Notes: generated by a model not told the origin, from the sequence alone. A stretch of DNA of 64,000 bases from Paralithodes platypus (GCA_032716605.1 CM064539.1:2985550-3049549); one strand, 5' to 3'; shown: positions 1 to 10,164, counted from the stretch's first letter. Made by a program: numbers and translations.

Positions 1-357
1 GCGAAACAAGAGTGAAATAAGAATAAAATATAAAATAAAACTAGCCACGAATGTTACAGAAAACCAGCTATTCACATATAAAATTCGATGACGTGAGCGA
101 TAAAAGCTAATTAAAGGATATGAACACTAAAGATGAGAGAGTGCTGGGTTGCGTGTTGTAGTAAATGATGTAGGTATTGGAGCCAAGGTGTGAGTCACGC
201 AGGTAGGGGCCGCTCCTCTACAGGTGGCATGGAACAATGTTATATATATATATACAGGGTGTATTAAAAAAACGCTTACAGACTTAAACTGCTAAGTACC
301 GATTAAAAAACAAAATTCACTTTATTCTATAAACAAATACAAAATAGTTAATCATTG
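1..357. other. Unassigned AT-rich DNA
   Basis: I see no gene here. There is a short (TA)n at about 239-252, followed by an ACAGGGTGTATT stretch that could be the edge of a transposon but has no partner in the window. Confidence 0.5.
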
Positions 358-512
358 CAATGCTGGCTTGCTATCGCTCGACAGGAAGAAATCGACACCA
401 GGATGGGGATAAACGTCTTAAAACAGTTGGCTGAATGGGGCCGAATGGATACAAGCCAGGGAAAGAGAGAAAAGGAGATAAAGATAAAAAAAAAAGCTGG
501 TGACCCCCTTAA
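358..512. mobile_element. Family A foldback element, solo right arm
   Basis: This arm runs from CAATGCTGGC to GTGACCCCCTTAA. It matches the right half of the full A copies at 5606 and 14658, including the GACACCtGGATGGGGATAA-type block and the A-rich run before the end. The left arm and hairpin core are missing. A short open frame across it is a by-product of the repeat. Confidence 0.85.
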
Positions 513-1187
513 TAAAATTATATCATCTTATATTAAAGCGGTGGAGTGACCGTTGACTAGTGCAACCCAATCTTTGACCCCTCGAGCACCAGCGACGCAT
601 TATGCGTCGGCAATGTATGTAATGCTAAACCCCAGCACCGTATAGGGTGCGTCGCGGTTAATTACTCCGGTCCTATGGCACCTAGAGGGCTCAGATTTGT
701 ATGGGAACTGCGTAAGTATCCCACGCAACAATGCCGATGGTTGAAAACCTTCAAAGTCCAGCTGCGTGCGCATATTTTTGCCTACCCTCTTCCCCATGTT
801 AATTCCGACTTTCGGGCGCCCCGTAGGACCCCTTAAAGACCTAGGGGATCGTTTTTCTTGTGGTTATTCCTTAATTTTTAACTCATTCCAGGTTTTCTGG
901 AAAACAAAATTTGTTGACAACCTGCCGGTCCTGGAGTGTACATTTATATTATATTGCCTGGTGCTCAGTGGGTTAATCTATATAGCTCTATCAGGTGTTC
1001 ATAATGCTCCGACCTTGTTACTTACTTACAAATATTCCTGACATTGGCTGTGCAGTCGTGAACACCGATTTGCACATCTGTCAAAATAGCGAGACGGAGA
1101 CCCCGCTACCTTATATTCTGCTACTCCCTTCTAAATTTGTACACTTTTCTTCATTCTACCTTCCGAGAACACCTTTTCGCATCTGTT
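513..1187. other. Unassigned DNA
   Basis: There are short open frames on both strands, none longer than about 91 codons. None has a motif or family resemblance I recognise, and I see no repeat shared with the rest of the window. A stretch near 575-610 faintly recalls a family C end (AGCACCAGCGACGC). Confidence 0.4.
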
Positions 1188-1259
1188 ACACACATAATAA
1201 AGCCACTCCAACAGCTTCCTCTATCTCCAACACCCCTTCTCCCCTCTCTACACTCTTCA
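1188..1259. repeat. Repeat L, copy 1
   Basis: About 72 bp containing AAGCCACTCCAACAGCTTCC and a CT-rich tail ending near CTCTACACTCTT. It is almost identical to 51535-51610. The flanks do not match, so it is a dispersed repeat, possibly the 3' end of a retroposon. Confidence 0.75.
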
Positions 1260-1815
1260 GAAAATAGGAAAAGTAGAAAGTAGCTACGAGGTGCCGTTGT
1301 AAAGGCACCTGATATCCACCCTCCTACCTAACTGTTTCGAAACCAAACGACACGATACAATGTTGTAGCTTAGATGCTTAAGAACTTGCCTTAAAAGATA
1401 GGTTGGAGATATAAATATGTATATATGTATTATTACTAACGACATTACATATGGCTGTGAGTTGTATTATGCCACGGCAATATGTATTTCCTCTCTGTTG
1501 ATTAAATATAAAACAACATCTTGTTTTCATTAGATCTTTACATATTTAACTCTTTTTACTCGCTTTACTCCTTCAATACACTCTTTCAAAACGATCTCAC
1601 AATACTATTTTCGTATTATCTCTCTCTCTCTCTCCTGTTCCTCAATATTGCTCTGCTTCTCCCTATCCCAACAATGCCTCAACTTTGTTTAATCTCTCTC
1701 CACTCACGCAGGCTTCTCCTCTCCCTAAACGTTCCAATTTCCAAAGCCGTTCCTGGCCTCCCAACGTTTGTCATCCACATACAGTTCAGTCACATTCAGA
1801 AGCTGTGTCTATTGT
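1260..1815. other. Unassigned DNA, pyrimidine-rich in part
   Basis: No gene is recognisable. The stretch 1600-1730 is CT-rich and gives a long but low-complexity open frame. Confidence 0.4.
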
Positions 1816-2027
1816 TATAGTCTATTCGCTGTAATAAGCGAGAAATCATGACCTCTATCCTCTGTAACTAAAAACCGACTAGAATAATCGAGCTAATATT
1901 TCCACCATTTGGGAAGATTCAGTCAAGGAATATATGTGGAAATTTGAAGCCAATTTGCTCTAGCCTTTTATGAGTTACAAAGGATAGAGGTCATGATTTC
2001 TCACCTACTTACAGTGAATAGACTATA
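1816..2027. mobile_element. Family F palindromic MITE, copy 1
   Basis: Starts TATAGTCTATTCGC and ends GAATAGACTATA, with arms of about 80 bp carrying TCATGACCTCTATCC and its complement GGATAGAGGTCATGA. The middle contains ACCATTTGGGAAGA. The TATA ends suggest a TA target, as in Tc1/mariner-derived MITEs, but no transposase is present. Confidence 0.9.
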
Positions 2028-3475
2028 GTAACTTGTATTTAATTTCCCTCTCGTGATGAAAAACATGTACTCTATAAAGGAGCCAATGTTCTTTAGCTTA
2101 GATTAAATGATTATATTTTTGTTACAGATACTGCCGAAGATGATATTGTAAACAAAATATGGAAAACTTACGATCGTTGCTGCACGTTCTTCTCGCAACA
2201 GTTATTCATTTACTCCTCTCTCACTTGGTTACTATTTAGGACTTGTTTTACTTCAATGCGTTCTTCTCCCTACATATTCCAACTCACACAGCCGTTCTTG
2301 ACCTTCGAAGACTAATAATTCAATTGCGTTCTTCCAACCAGATAAATTTATTAAGCTCCTACAGTGGTAAGGCGGCATTTAAATTGTATTCTGTATTGTA
2401 CCTTTGGAAAACAATAAATTAGTTTTTATATGATTTTCAATATACCATTTTCCTCCTGGAATGCATTACGTCATAGGAGTCAAACTAATAAGAACCTTAT
2501 CAACTAACTTTTTACATCTTACGGAGTCTTTCTATGCTTCGTTAAAAAAAAAAAAAAAAATCTAATGATAACACAAATAAATGGTAAAAAATCGTTATCG
2601 TACACAAGTAGTATGACCAAGCATTGCTCCTCTCATACCGTACTCCTATTGTTTACTGATAGGGAATATAAGGTGGACATACTCTTCGTTCAGCCATAAG
2701 TCTGTCTGTTGTCTTATTTCAAACTGCTCCCTGCCAAGTGAGAGTTACAGTCTTTGTAGAGTGGGGCATGGATATCACCATGCGAAATGGAATAGTTCTG
2801 AGATTCACACAAATCTTGTGTTCAGCACACGAACAAACTATAAAAAGATTATTTCTCAATTTTCAATGATTATATACAAGTAAACTATCAGAATTTACAT
2901 TATATGAAGATTTTATTGGTAATTGTTTATACAGGTTTTGTTAAAATATTTTAGGTTTTGAATATAATTCTTGCCTATGTTGTTTTTACTACAAGTTGAT
3001 CCCAATGTTTGTTGGGAGGATTAAATGGTGTATGTGTGAGGGGGAAGAGGGGGCTGCCATTGTTCAGCATCCTCACTTTGTTATTGGCAGATTCAGTTGA
3101 AGGAATTAATACACTAAGCGGTTGTTAAGTGATATACATATACGAATCTTGAAATATCTCAGACTCAAAACTTGTATTTATCTTCTTTTTCTTTTCCATG
3201 TATTTTAGCTTGAACAATTATGCTGTATGATGTAACATATATTGCAATTCAAAAGACAATGATGATTATTTCATGTACGTATTTCTGATTATTATTAACT
3301 GGCAAAATACCAGGCCGTATGTTATACTGCTAAAGCGTGATTTTTGTTTTTCATTTCCAAAGGTTCCTCTAAAAAGTCCCTTAAATCTAACACGTCTGTT
3401 CTGCCACATCCGAAAATCTTAACTAATCTGAAACGAAAATATTATATGTAATTGTCCTGACTCAACTAACAATCT
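2028..3475. other. Unassigned AT-rich DNA
   Basis: About 1.4 kb with no long open frame, no family shared with the rest of the window and only a short poly-A (about 2544-2560). It is the largest apparently unique stretch at the left side. Confidence 0.5.
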
Positions 3476-3700
3476 TCACAACACTCCATCTACTACCACA
3501 CACAATCTACAACCACACACCATCCACCACCACACACCATCTACAACCACACACCATCCACCACCACTCACTATCCACCACCACACTCCATCTACTACCA
3601 CACACAATCTACAACCACACACCATCCACCACCACACACCATCTACAACCACACACCATCCACCACCACTCACTATCCACCACCACACACCATTACACAC
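3476..3700. repeat. CCACCA-type minisatellite, about 112-bp unit x2
   Basis: Two tandem copies of an ACCACACACCATC-rich block, with the landmark ACTCCATCTAC at 3483 and again at 3595. It is low-complexity at the 6-15 bp scale. The minus-strand open frame (CVVVDGVWWWM-like) is only the translation of the repeat. Confidence 0.9.
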
Positions 3701-3732
3701 ACCTGGCCTTCACTCGACTAATCCTACTCTAA

Positions 3733-4110
3733 TCACCCCTACTTCCCCTCCTCTCTCATCAAGTGTTATTATGGCCCTCTCCCCCTGTTCCCCTTTCTCC
3801 TCCCTTCTCCTTCTCCCCTCATTCGTCTCTCGATGTTTTCCTTTTTCTTCTCATTTAGTCTTTCTCTATTTTTCTTCATCTCTCCGTTCTCTTTACTCCT
3901 CCTCCTCCTCTCTCCCTTCACCTTTCTTATTCCTCCTGTACGTCTCACCCTCTCCTCTATACGCGTTTCTTCTGTCCCCCCCACGCCGTCCTCTCTTCTC
4001 CCCTCTGACATCTCCTTCTTTTCCCCCTTTTTTCTCTTCTTCCTCTCATCTATTTCCTATGTCTCTTTCCTTTCCCCTCCCCCATACGCCCTCCCACTTT
4101 CCCTTCACCT
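3733..4110. repeat. Polypyrimidine CT-rich tract
   Basis: About 380 bp of almost only C and T on the plus strand. It is open in several frames on both strands because of its composition, so I do not call a gene. Confidence 0.85.
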
Positions 4111-4212
4111 AAGGTATTTATGTGATTATATTCCAAACTTTTTGTTTACCCACTCCTTCAACTACTCAGAACTTTTTGTTAGTTATATTTTGAATGTTTC
4201 TTTTCATAGACG

Positions 4213-4215
<3 letters not shown>

Positions 4216-4270
<55 letters not shown>
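4216..4270. repeat. (AC)n microsatellite
   Basis: About 27 uninterrupted CA dinucleotides, followed by a short (TA)n. Confidence 0.97.
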
Positions 4271-4279
<9 letters not shown>

Positions 4280-4367
4280 ATTATGTTTGTATTCAAGTCA
4301 ACACCAAGATGATTTCTAAAATATGTCACCGAGTTAAGGAATTTGGAAATGTGATTATATAATTTAG

Positions 4368-5240
4368 AATATTTCCTGTAATCAGATATATTTCCTGTAA
4401 TCAGATATATTTCCTGTAATCAGATATATTTCCTGTAATCAGATATATTTCCTGTAAACAGATATATTTCCTGTAAACAGATATATTTCCTGTAATCAGA
4501 TATATTTCCTGTAATCAGATATATTTCCTGTAAACAGATATATTTCCTGTAAACAGATATATTTCCTGTAATCAGATATATTTCCTGTAATCAGATATAT
4601 TTCCTGTAAACAGATATATTTCCTGTAATCAGATATATTTCCTGTAATCAGATATATTTCCTGTAATCAGATATATTTCCTGTAATCAGATATATTTCCT
4701 GTAATCAGATATATTTCCTGTAATCAGATATATTTCCTGTAATCAGATATATTTCCTGTAAACAGATATATTTCCTGTAATCAGATATATTTCCTGTAAA
4801 CAGATATATTTCCTGTAATCAGATATATTTCCTGTAATCAGATATATTTCCTGTAAACAGATATATTTCCTGTAAACAGATATATTTCCTGTAATCAGAT
4901 ATATTTCCTGTAATCAGATATATTTCCTGTAATCAGATATATTTCCTGTAATCAGATATATTTCCTGTAATCAGATATATTTCCTGTAATCAGATATATT
5001 TCCTGTAATCAGATATATTTCCTGTAATCAGATATATTTCCTGTAATCAGATATATTTCCTGTAATCAGATATATTTCCTGTAATCAGATATATTTCCTG
5101 TAATCAGATATATTTCCTGTAATCAGATATATTTCCTGTAATCAGATATATTTCCTGTAATCAGATATATTTCCTGTAATCAGATATATTTCCTGTAATC
5201 AGATATATTTCCTGTAATCAGATATATTTCCTGTAATCAG
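4368..5240. repeat. 19-bp satellite array, about 46 units
   Basis: Head-to-tail repeat of ATATTTCCTGTAATCAGAT. Units differ almost only at one position (TAATC or TAAAC). The AAAC variant is confined to about 4455-4870 and the right half is almost uniform. Confidence 0.98.
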
Positions 5241-5394
5241 CTTTATTTCGTTAGTTTCCCAAATCATTCACCATTCAACATATGTAATATATCAATGGTA
5301 CTTCTTGTAATAATTCAATAAGTTATTTCCTTTATTCAATCCTCTCAATCAGCTGATGACTTTATGCTATATTCTAAGAAACGAGATCTATTAA

Positions 5395-5609
5395 TTTACC
5401 CGTTCAGTACCAGGGACGTCCTTTTCATCATATTCTGGCAAGTATTAGACGATTTAATTCAGATTAGGAAGGACCTCTAGCAATAATTAGGCTTCAAACT
5501 ATCTCAACCAACTCTTTTAACTACCAGATATCTTTCCTAAGCTGCATACTATCGTCTAAATATAGTTAAAATACGACATAATACACGTCGCTGGTACTCT
5601 ATGGGTTAA
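5395..5609. mobile_element. Family C MITE, copy 1
   Basis: Ends CCGTTCAGTACCAGGGACGT and CACGTCGCTGGTACTCTATG. The internal arms TTAGACGATTT and AATCGTCTAA-type pair as a palindrome. The right TTAA (5606-5609) is also the left end of the adjacent A element. Confidence 0.88.
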
Positions 5610-6002
5610 AGGAGCCCACCCCGTTTTTTTTTTTCTCTTTCTCTACTTCTCTCTTTGGCTTGTATCCATTCGGCCCCATTCAATCTACTGTTTTAAGACG
5701 TTTACCCCATCCAGGTGTCAATATTTTCCTGGCGAGCGGTAGTTAGCCAGCATATATATATTTTTGTTTGGACAGCAAGCTAAATTTGTACATTTTTCGA
5801 TAGAAACATTTCTCCGGCGAAGCCAGATTTCTCCATACAATGCTGGCTCGCTATCCCTCGCCAGGAAGATATCGACACCTGGATGGGGATAAACGTCTTA
5901 AAACAGTTGGCTGAATGGGGCCGAATGGATACAAGCCAGGGAAAGAGAGAAAAGGAGAGAAAGATAAACAAAAAAAGCAGGTGACCCCCCCCCCCCCCTT
6001 AA
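5606..6002 (-). mobile_element. Family A foldback element, full length
   Basis: TTAA at both ends. The arms GGCTTGTATCCATTCGGCCC and GGGCCGAATGGATACAAGCC pair over about 150 bp. The centre holds the hairpin core CGGCGAAGCCAGA and ATTTTTCGATAG. The right end carries a poly-C of about 13. It abuts a C element at the shared TTAA. Confidence 0.92.
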
Positions 6003-6087
6003 TTAAGTAAAACATATATATCCGCCTCACTAATCCTTTAACCCAATCTTCCCAGGATGAGTAAGCTCGTCTGAGGGTAACACAAAG

Positions 6088-6146
6088 CCAATTTAGGAAG
6101 ACGTCATCTGGTTGAGAGGGATAACCCTTTCAATATATTAGGACGC
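6088..6146. repeat. Direct repeat left of a truncated A element
   Basis: 59 bp containing GTCATCTGGTTGAGAGGG and ending TTAGGACGC. It recurs at 6494-6552 with about one mismatch, on the other side of the A copy. Confidence 0.95.
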
Positions 6147-6147
6147 C

Positions 6148-6190
6148 TTGCTTTATTTATTTATTTATTTATTTATTTATTTTTTTTTTG
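6148..6190. repeat. (TTTA)n, poly-T, poly-G stretch
   Basis: Simple-sequence stretch that leads directly into the G-rich left end of the A element. Confidence 0.9.
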
Positions 6191-6493
6191 GGGGGGGGGA
6201 GTGACCTGCTATTTTTCATCTCCTTTTCTCTCTTTCTCTGGCTTGTATCCATTCGGCCCCATTCAGCCTACTGTTTTAAGATGATTATCCCCATTCAGGG
6301 CTCGATTTCTTCCTGGCAAGCGATAGCGAGCCAGCATTGTATGGAGAAATCCGGCTTAGCCGGAGACATTTTTCTATCGAAAAATGTAAAAATTTAGCCT
6401 GCTGTCAAAAATAATCTAAACAAATATGCTGGCTCGCTACCGATCGCCAAAACAAAAAGCGACACCTGGATGGGGATAAACGTCTTAAAACGT
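6190..6493 (+). mobile_element. Family A foldback element, right end lost
   Basis: Left end GGGGGAGTGACCTGC, hairpin core CCGGCTTAGCCGG then CATTTTTCTATCGAAAAATG. The right arm stops after AAACGTCTTAAAACG, where the second copy of the 59-bp direct repeat begins. Confidence 0.9.
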
Positions 6494-6552
6494 CCAATTT
6501 AGGAAGGCGTCATCTGGTTGAGAGGGATAACCCTTTCAATATATTAGGACGC
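6494..6552. repeat. Direct repeat right of a truncated A element
   Basis: Second copy of 6088-6146, fused to the broken right arm of A. Confidence 0.95.
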
Positions 6553-6566
6553 TATGAGGAGACGAT

Positions 6567-6712
6567 TTAACCCTTTAAGTACCAGCGATGTGTGTTATAT
6601 TGTATTATAGATGTTTTTAGACGATATTATGCAGCTTAGGAAGGAACTGTGGTAGTCAAAAGGGCTAGTAGAGACAGTTTGAAACCTTATTAATTTTTGG
6701 ACACCTGTTTAA
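6567..6712. mobile_element. Family C MITE, left part (host of nested stack)
   Basis: TTAACCCTTTAAGTACCAGC start and the GACGATATTATGCAGCTTAG arm. It breaks at a TTAA (6709). The matching right part is at 7797-7869, so everything between appears to have been inserted at the internal TTAA of one C element. Confidence 0.85.
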
Positions 6713-6750
6713 CCCTTTCAAGCTCCAATACGCGTTTTCTGATTTTGTTA
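6709..6750. mobile_element. Family C2 MITE, left piece
   Basis: TTAACCCTTTCAAGCTCCAA, the C2 subfamily start (compare 9525 and 51069). It is interrupted by a LINE 3' end and continues at 7295. Confidence 0.8.
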
Positions 6751-6983
6751 AAGCAAATGAGAGGAGTGGACATAATACAAGAAACAGGATGTTTAATTTT
6801 AAGGTCCCGAGAATCCAAGGACAGGGTAAGCAAACATTCTTCTTCACTGCCATCAAAGACTGGAACGACCTACCCCAGTCAGTCCGTGGAAAGAGAACAC
6901 TGTATTCCTTCAGACGTAGCCTGAAGGAACACCTGAACCGGACAGCTGCGAGAAGGGAGCACCAAGCTTATGTCTACTACTAA
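6750..6983 (+). pseudogene. LINE ORF2 C-terminal fragment
   Basis: A 78-codon open frame ending at TAA, containing AIKDWNDLPQSVRG and FRRSLKEHL. This is the W-N-x-L-P block plus helix that ends many Jockey/CR1/L2-type non-LTR retrotransposon proteins. The element is truncated at its 5' side, so no reverse transcriptase domain remains and it should be non-functional. It is followed by a 3' untranslated region with AATAAA near 7273. It differs from the LINE at 15.4-17.6 kb. The clade cannot be assigned from so little. Confidence 0.8.
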
Positions 6984-7294
6984 ATACGACATAAGAGATA
7001 GACAAACCAAACTGAAATGATTACTGATTACGGATTACTGATATTTACTATAGGATGTAAGGTATCTTAAAATAACCCCCTAGAAATACTTTCTCTAAAG
7101 TATCTATTTCTTTATCCTCCCCATTTCCCCAGCTAACCTAATCCCACAAGGACCCCAATGGAAATACGCCTAACGGCCTTATTGGGCTATCCATAGTTGG
7201 AATTATGCAAGGCTGGTACATGACATATCTATAACATACTATGTGGTACCAACTCTGTAAATTGCTAACTGAATAAATATTATTATTATTATTA
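6984..7294 (+). mobile_element. LINE 3' UTR with (ATT)n tail
   Basis: The 3' tail of the LINE fragment above, ending in AATAAATATTATTATTATTA. The junctions with C2 DNA on both sides show a degenerate GTTTTCTG-like target repeat. Confidence 0.75.
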
Positions 7295-7478
7295 TGTTCT
7301 GTTTTCTGGCTACTATTAGACGATTTTATTCAGATTAGTAACAGTATATGAAAGTCAAAGGGTTCATTGAGATAGTATTTACTCTTTTAATAACCACAGA
7401 TCCTTCCTAAGCTGCATCAAATCGTCTAATGATAGCCAAAATAAACTGCTAAAACGCGTCAGAGCTTCAAGGGGTTAA
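7295..7478. mobile_element. Family C2 MITE, right piece
   Basis: Continues the C2 element after the LINE, from GTTCTGTTTTCTGGCTACTA to CAGAGCTTCAAGGGGTTAA. Its terminal TTAA is shared with the B element that follows. Confidence 0.88.
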
Positions 7479-7800
7479 GGGGAGATCTCCACTTGAGGGA
7501 TTTTTTTCTTGACCCCTTTCTGCCTCATGTTTAGCCCCATTGCTTTTGATATTATAAAACGTTTGCCCCATTAGTTTAGCGATTTTAAGAACTTTCACCC
7601 CATATTAAGACCTTTCGTGCAATTCAGGTGTCGATTTTATCCTGGCGAGCGATAGCGAGCCTGTAATTTAAGAGGAACCGGCTTTCAGCCGGGACATTTT
7701 TCTTCCGAAAAATGTACAAATTTATCTTGAAAGGGGGTCTAGGGGGTGTAATTTTAAGATTGATGGAATTCTAGGGAGCGAACTAAAAACCTCCCCTTAA
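7475..7800 (+). mobile_element. Family B element, full length
   Basis: Starts TTAAGGGGAGATCTCC and ends AACCTCCCCTTAA. It contains GGCGAGCGATAGCGAGCC, the hairpin CCGGCTTTCAGCCGG and a CATTTTTC...GAAAAATG hairpin (loop changed to TTCC). It is inserted at TTAA between C2 and the right half of C. Confidence 0.93.
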
Positions 7801-7869
7801 GCTGAATAAGCTAGTCTAATAGTTGCCAGAATATGATGAAAAGGACGTCCCTGGTACTGAAGGGGTTAA
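7797..7869. mobile_element. Family C MITE, right part of the host element
   Basis: GCTGAATAAG to GGTACTGAAGGGGTTAA, the complement of the left part at 6567-6712. Confidence 0.85.
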
Positions 7870-7871
7870 TA

Positions 7872-8015
7872 AAATTAGGATGGTTCCGTGAAAATCAAAA
7901 CACTGACTGTAATAGTTCTTACCCTTTTAATTTATAGAGGTCCTACCTCAGCTGAATAAAGTTATCTAATGCTAACAAGAATAAAAACAAAAGAAAAAAG
8001 GCGTCATCATACTGA
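7872..8015. mobile_element. Family C-like fragment, divergent
   Basis: Contains ACCCTTTTAATTTATAGAGG and GCTGAATAAAGTTATCTAAT, recognisable C arms. The left terminus is lost and the TTAA ends are not clear. Confidence 0.6.
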
Positions 8016-8021
8016 CATCAT

Positions 8022-8178
8022 CCAGTCTTCGTAGCGCAATGGATAAATGCACTGAATTTCGGTGTGAGCATCCTAGGTTCGAATCCCTGGACTGCCACAT
8101 GTATTGGTTGATTTCATTAATTGAGTTTAGGAGTAAAGTCGGTTGGTGGAGGCAACATAATAATAAATAATTATTTAA
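8022..8178 (+). mobile_element. tRNA-derived SINE1, copy 1
   Basis: Box A-like TAGCGCAATGG at 8032-8042 and box B GGTTCGAATCC at 8076-8086 define an RNA polymerase III head. The body is TTGATTTCATTAATTGAG and the tail (AATA)n. The same unit occurs truncated at 18044 and again at 45631. The acceptor and anticodon arms are degenerate, so it is not a working tRNA gene. Confidence 0.85.
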
Positions 8179-8199
8179 TGATCGCTACTTCCCCAGACA

Positions 8200-8420
8200 T
8201 TTCCCCTCAGCCCCCGACTCTTTCCTCCCCCCCCCCCCCCCCCCCCCACCCCACCCATCCTTTGCTGTCAACTTAACTCCCTTCTTCCCTTTCCGGTTCT
8301 CTTCCCCCTATCACGAACTTTCCCCCCACATCTCCACTTCTCACTCTTCTTTATCTCCCATCCCTCTCTCTCTCTCTGGTCTTCTGCGCTCGTAATTCGC
8401 TCTTCTGTTCGCATTTTCAC
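8200..8420. repeat. C-rich and CT-rich tract with a 21-C run
   Basis: Homopolymer of about 21 C at 8227-8247, then pyrimidine-rich DNA with (CT)n at about 8364-8378. Confidence 0.85.
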
Positions 8421-8460
8421 TTCACATATCTAATCTATTCTATATAATCCCTTAAATACT

Positions 8461-8477
8461 AAAAAAAGAAAAAAAAG

Positions 8478-8525
<48 letters not shown>

Positions 8526-8529
8526 TATA
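8461..8529. repeat. Poly-A followed by (AT)n
   Basis: A-rich run from 8461 to about 8508, then about ten AT repeats. Next to M copy 1, whose 3' side (minus strand) faces it, so this is probably its tail. Confidence 0.9.
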
Positions 8530-8544
8530 ATAACTTTTGTGGGT

Positions 8545-8681
8545 GGGGGGGTGGGGGGCGACTCAAGACAGAGCCAAAATAGGGACAACACAACAGAAAA
8601 CAATGAACACACCAACACAAAATACAAATTCACACACATCTAGGTCATCCAGGAGAAGACCCAGAGACCAGGGTCACATTC
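8545..8681 (-). mobile_element. Retroposon 3' end M, copy 1
   Basis: On the minus strand it contains TCTTCTCCTGGATGACCTAG, GTGTGTGAATTTGT and GGCTCTGTCTTGAG, shared with 39955, 50420 and 55683. All copies end in an A-rich or simple-repeat tail. A SINE or LINE 3' end; the parent is unknown. Confidence 0.75.
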
Positions 8682-8691
8682 CTGAAATTCT

Positions 8692-9151
8692 TTAACCTCT
8701 GCTGTACCGGCAAGGTCTTGTTAATTTTTTTTTTTTTACCAGCTAGATTTAGACGATTTTGTGCTGTTTAAGCAAGATCTGGGGTAGTAAAAAGGGTTAA
8801 GGGGAGATCTCCACTTGAGGGATTTTTTTCTTGACCCCTTTCTCCCTCATGTTTAGCCCCATTGCTTTTGATATTATAAAACGTTTGCCCCATTAGTTTA
8901 GCGATTTTAAGAACTTTCACCCCATATTAAGACCTTTCGTGCAATTCAGGTGTCTATTTTATCCTGGCGAGCGATAGCGAGCCTGTAATTTAAGAGGAAC
9001 CGGCCTTCGGCCGGGAAATTGTTCTACCGAAAAATGTACAAATTTATCTTGAAAGGGGGTCTATGGGGTGAATTCGTAAGCTTGATGGAAATATAGGGAA
9101 AACAGTAAAAACCTCCCCTTAAAAAGACCTCGCAGGTACAGAAGGGGTTAG
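8692..9151. mobile_element. Family C MITE split by a B element
   Basis: C left arm to 8800 (GACGATTTTGTGCTGTTTAA) and C right end at 9122-9151 (CGCAGGTACAGAAGGGG), separated by a complete B at a TTAA. Large parts of the C right arm are missing. Confidence 0.82.
8797..9122 (+). mobile_element. Family B element nested in C
   Basis: Full-length B with TTAA at both ends, core CCGGCCTTCGGCCGG followed by a TTCTACCGAAAAATG arm. Nearly the same length and sequence as 7475-7800 and 56089-56405. Confidence 0.93.
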
Positions 9152-9222
9152 CACGTTGCGTAATTTTGATTAATTCCTTCATTTGCGGTTTCTCGTTTTC
9201 TTGCTTCATTTATATATTTATT

Positions 9223-9478
9223 TTATCCTGCGTATTTCTGGCATTGTTTATCTTGCGTATTTCTGGCATTGTTTATCTTGCGTATTTCTGGCATGGTTTA
9301 TCTTGCGTACTTCTGGCATTGTTTATCTTGCGTATTTCTGGCATTGTTTATCTTGCGTATTTCTGGCATTGTTTATCTTGCGTATTTCTGGCATTGTTTA
9401 TCTTGCGTATTTCTGGCATTGTTTATCTTGCGTATTTCTGGCATAGTTTATCTTGCGTATTTCTGGCATTGTTATCCT
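9223..9478. repeat. 25-bp minisatellite, about 10 units
   Basis: Unit GTTTATCTTGCGTATTTCTG plus GCATT. Because 25 is not a multiple of three, all three plus frames are open and give overlapping hydrophobic open frames. I reject these as genes. Confidence 0.97.
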
Positions 9479-9524
9479 GATTCTACTAGGTTCTTCTGTT
9501 AGATCTCCCTGCCACGCCTTTATT

Positions 9525-9738
9525 TTAACCCTTTCAAGCTCCAATACGCATTTCTGTTTTGTTTCCTGGTTATTATTAGACGATTTTATTCAGATTAGGA
9601 AGGGTATATGGAAGTCAGAGGGTTGATTGAGAGAGTCTTTACCCTTTTAATACCCACAGATCCTTCCTAAGCTGCATACAATCGTCTAAGGGTAGCCAAA
9701 ATATACTGCTAAAACGCGTCAGAGCTTCAAGGGGTTAA
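9525..9738. mobile_element. Family C2 MITE, full length
   Basis: TTAACCCTTTCAAGCTCCAA start and GAGCTTCAAGGGGTTAA end, imperfect inverted repeats of each other, with internal GACGATTTTATTCAGATTAG and its partner. Reference copy for the subfamily. Confidence 0.92.
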
Positions 9739-9879
9739 TATGAGAGTATGATATAATATTCCTAGGACAAATCCCATTAATCAAAACACCCCTGAACAAC
9801 ATTACCAATGGTTGATGATGAGCTAGAACTATAAGGGAACTAGAATAAGATAGATTGTACACCACTTTGTAACTGTCAC

Positions 9880-9882
<3 letters not shown>
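9739..9882. other. Unassigned DNA
   Basis: No feature seen. Confidence 0.4.

Positions 9883-9922
<40 letters not shown>
9883..9922. repeat. Poly-A, 40 bases
   Basis: Uninterrupted A run. It could be a retroposon tail, but the upstream 150 bp match nothing else here. Confidence 0.95.
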
Positions 9923-9925
<3 letters not shown>

Positions 9926-10009
9926 CCCTACACAGGCATGGAATAGCACTTTCTATATTATATAATGAACCTTGGCAATCTATCGTAGCTTGGCCTATCA
10001 TAGCCTAAA

Positions 10010-10125
10010 CATAAGATTACCTAACCTATTTCAACCTAACTTACGAAGCCTAACCTAAGCTAACCTACTATGATATGATTAGGTTAGGTTAACTAACTAG
10101 ATTAGGTTAAGCTAAGTTTCACCGG
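10010..10125. repeat. Degenerate AACCTAA / TTAGGTT patch
   Basis: Repeated AACCTAA-like words on the left and GATTAGGTTAGGTT on the right, so the patch can fold on itself. The words resemble the arthropod telomere repeat TTAGG but are too short and degenerate to be a telomere. Confidence 0.6.
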
Positions 10126-10164
10126 TCATAAAATCACAACTAATAAAAAATATATATATATATA

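Noticed and set aside
3833..4312. 159-codon plus frame ending in a (TH)n stretch
   Set aside because: Crosses polypyrimidine DNA and a (CA)n microsatellite; no domain.
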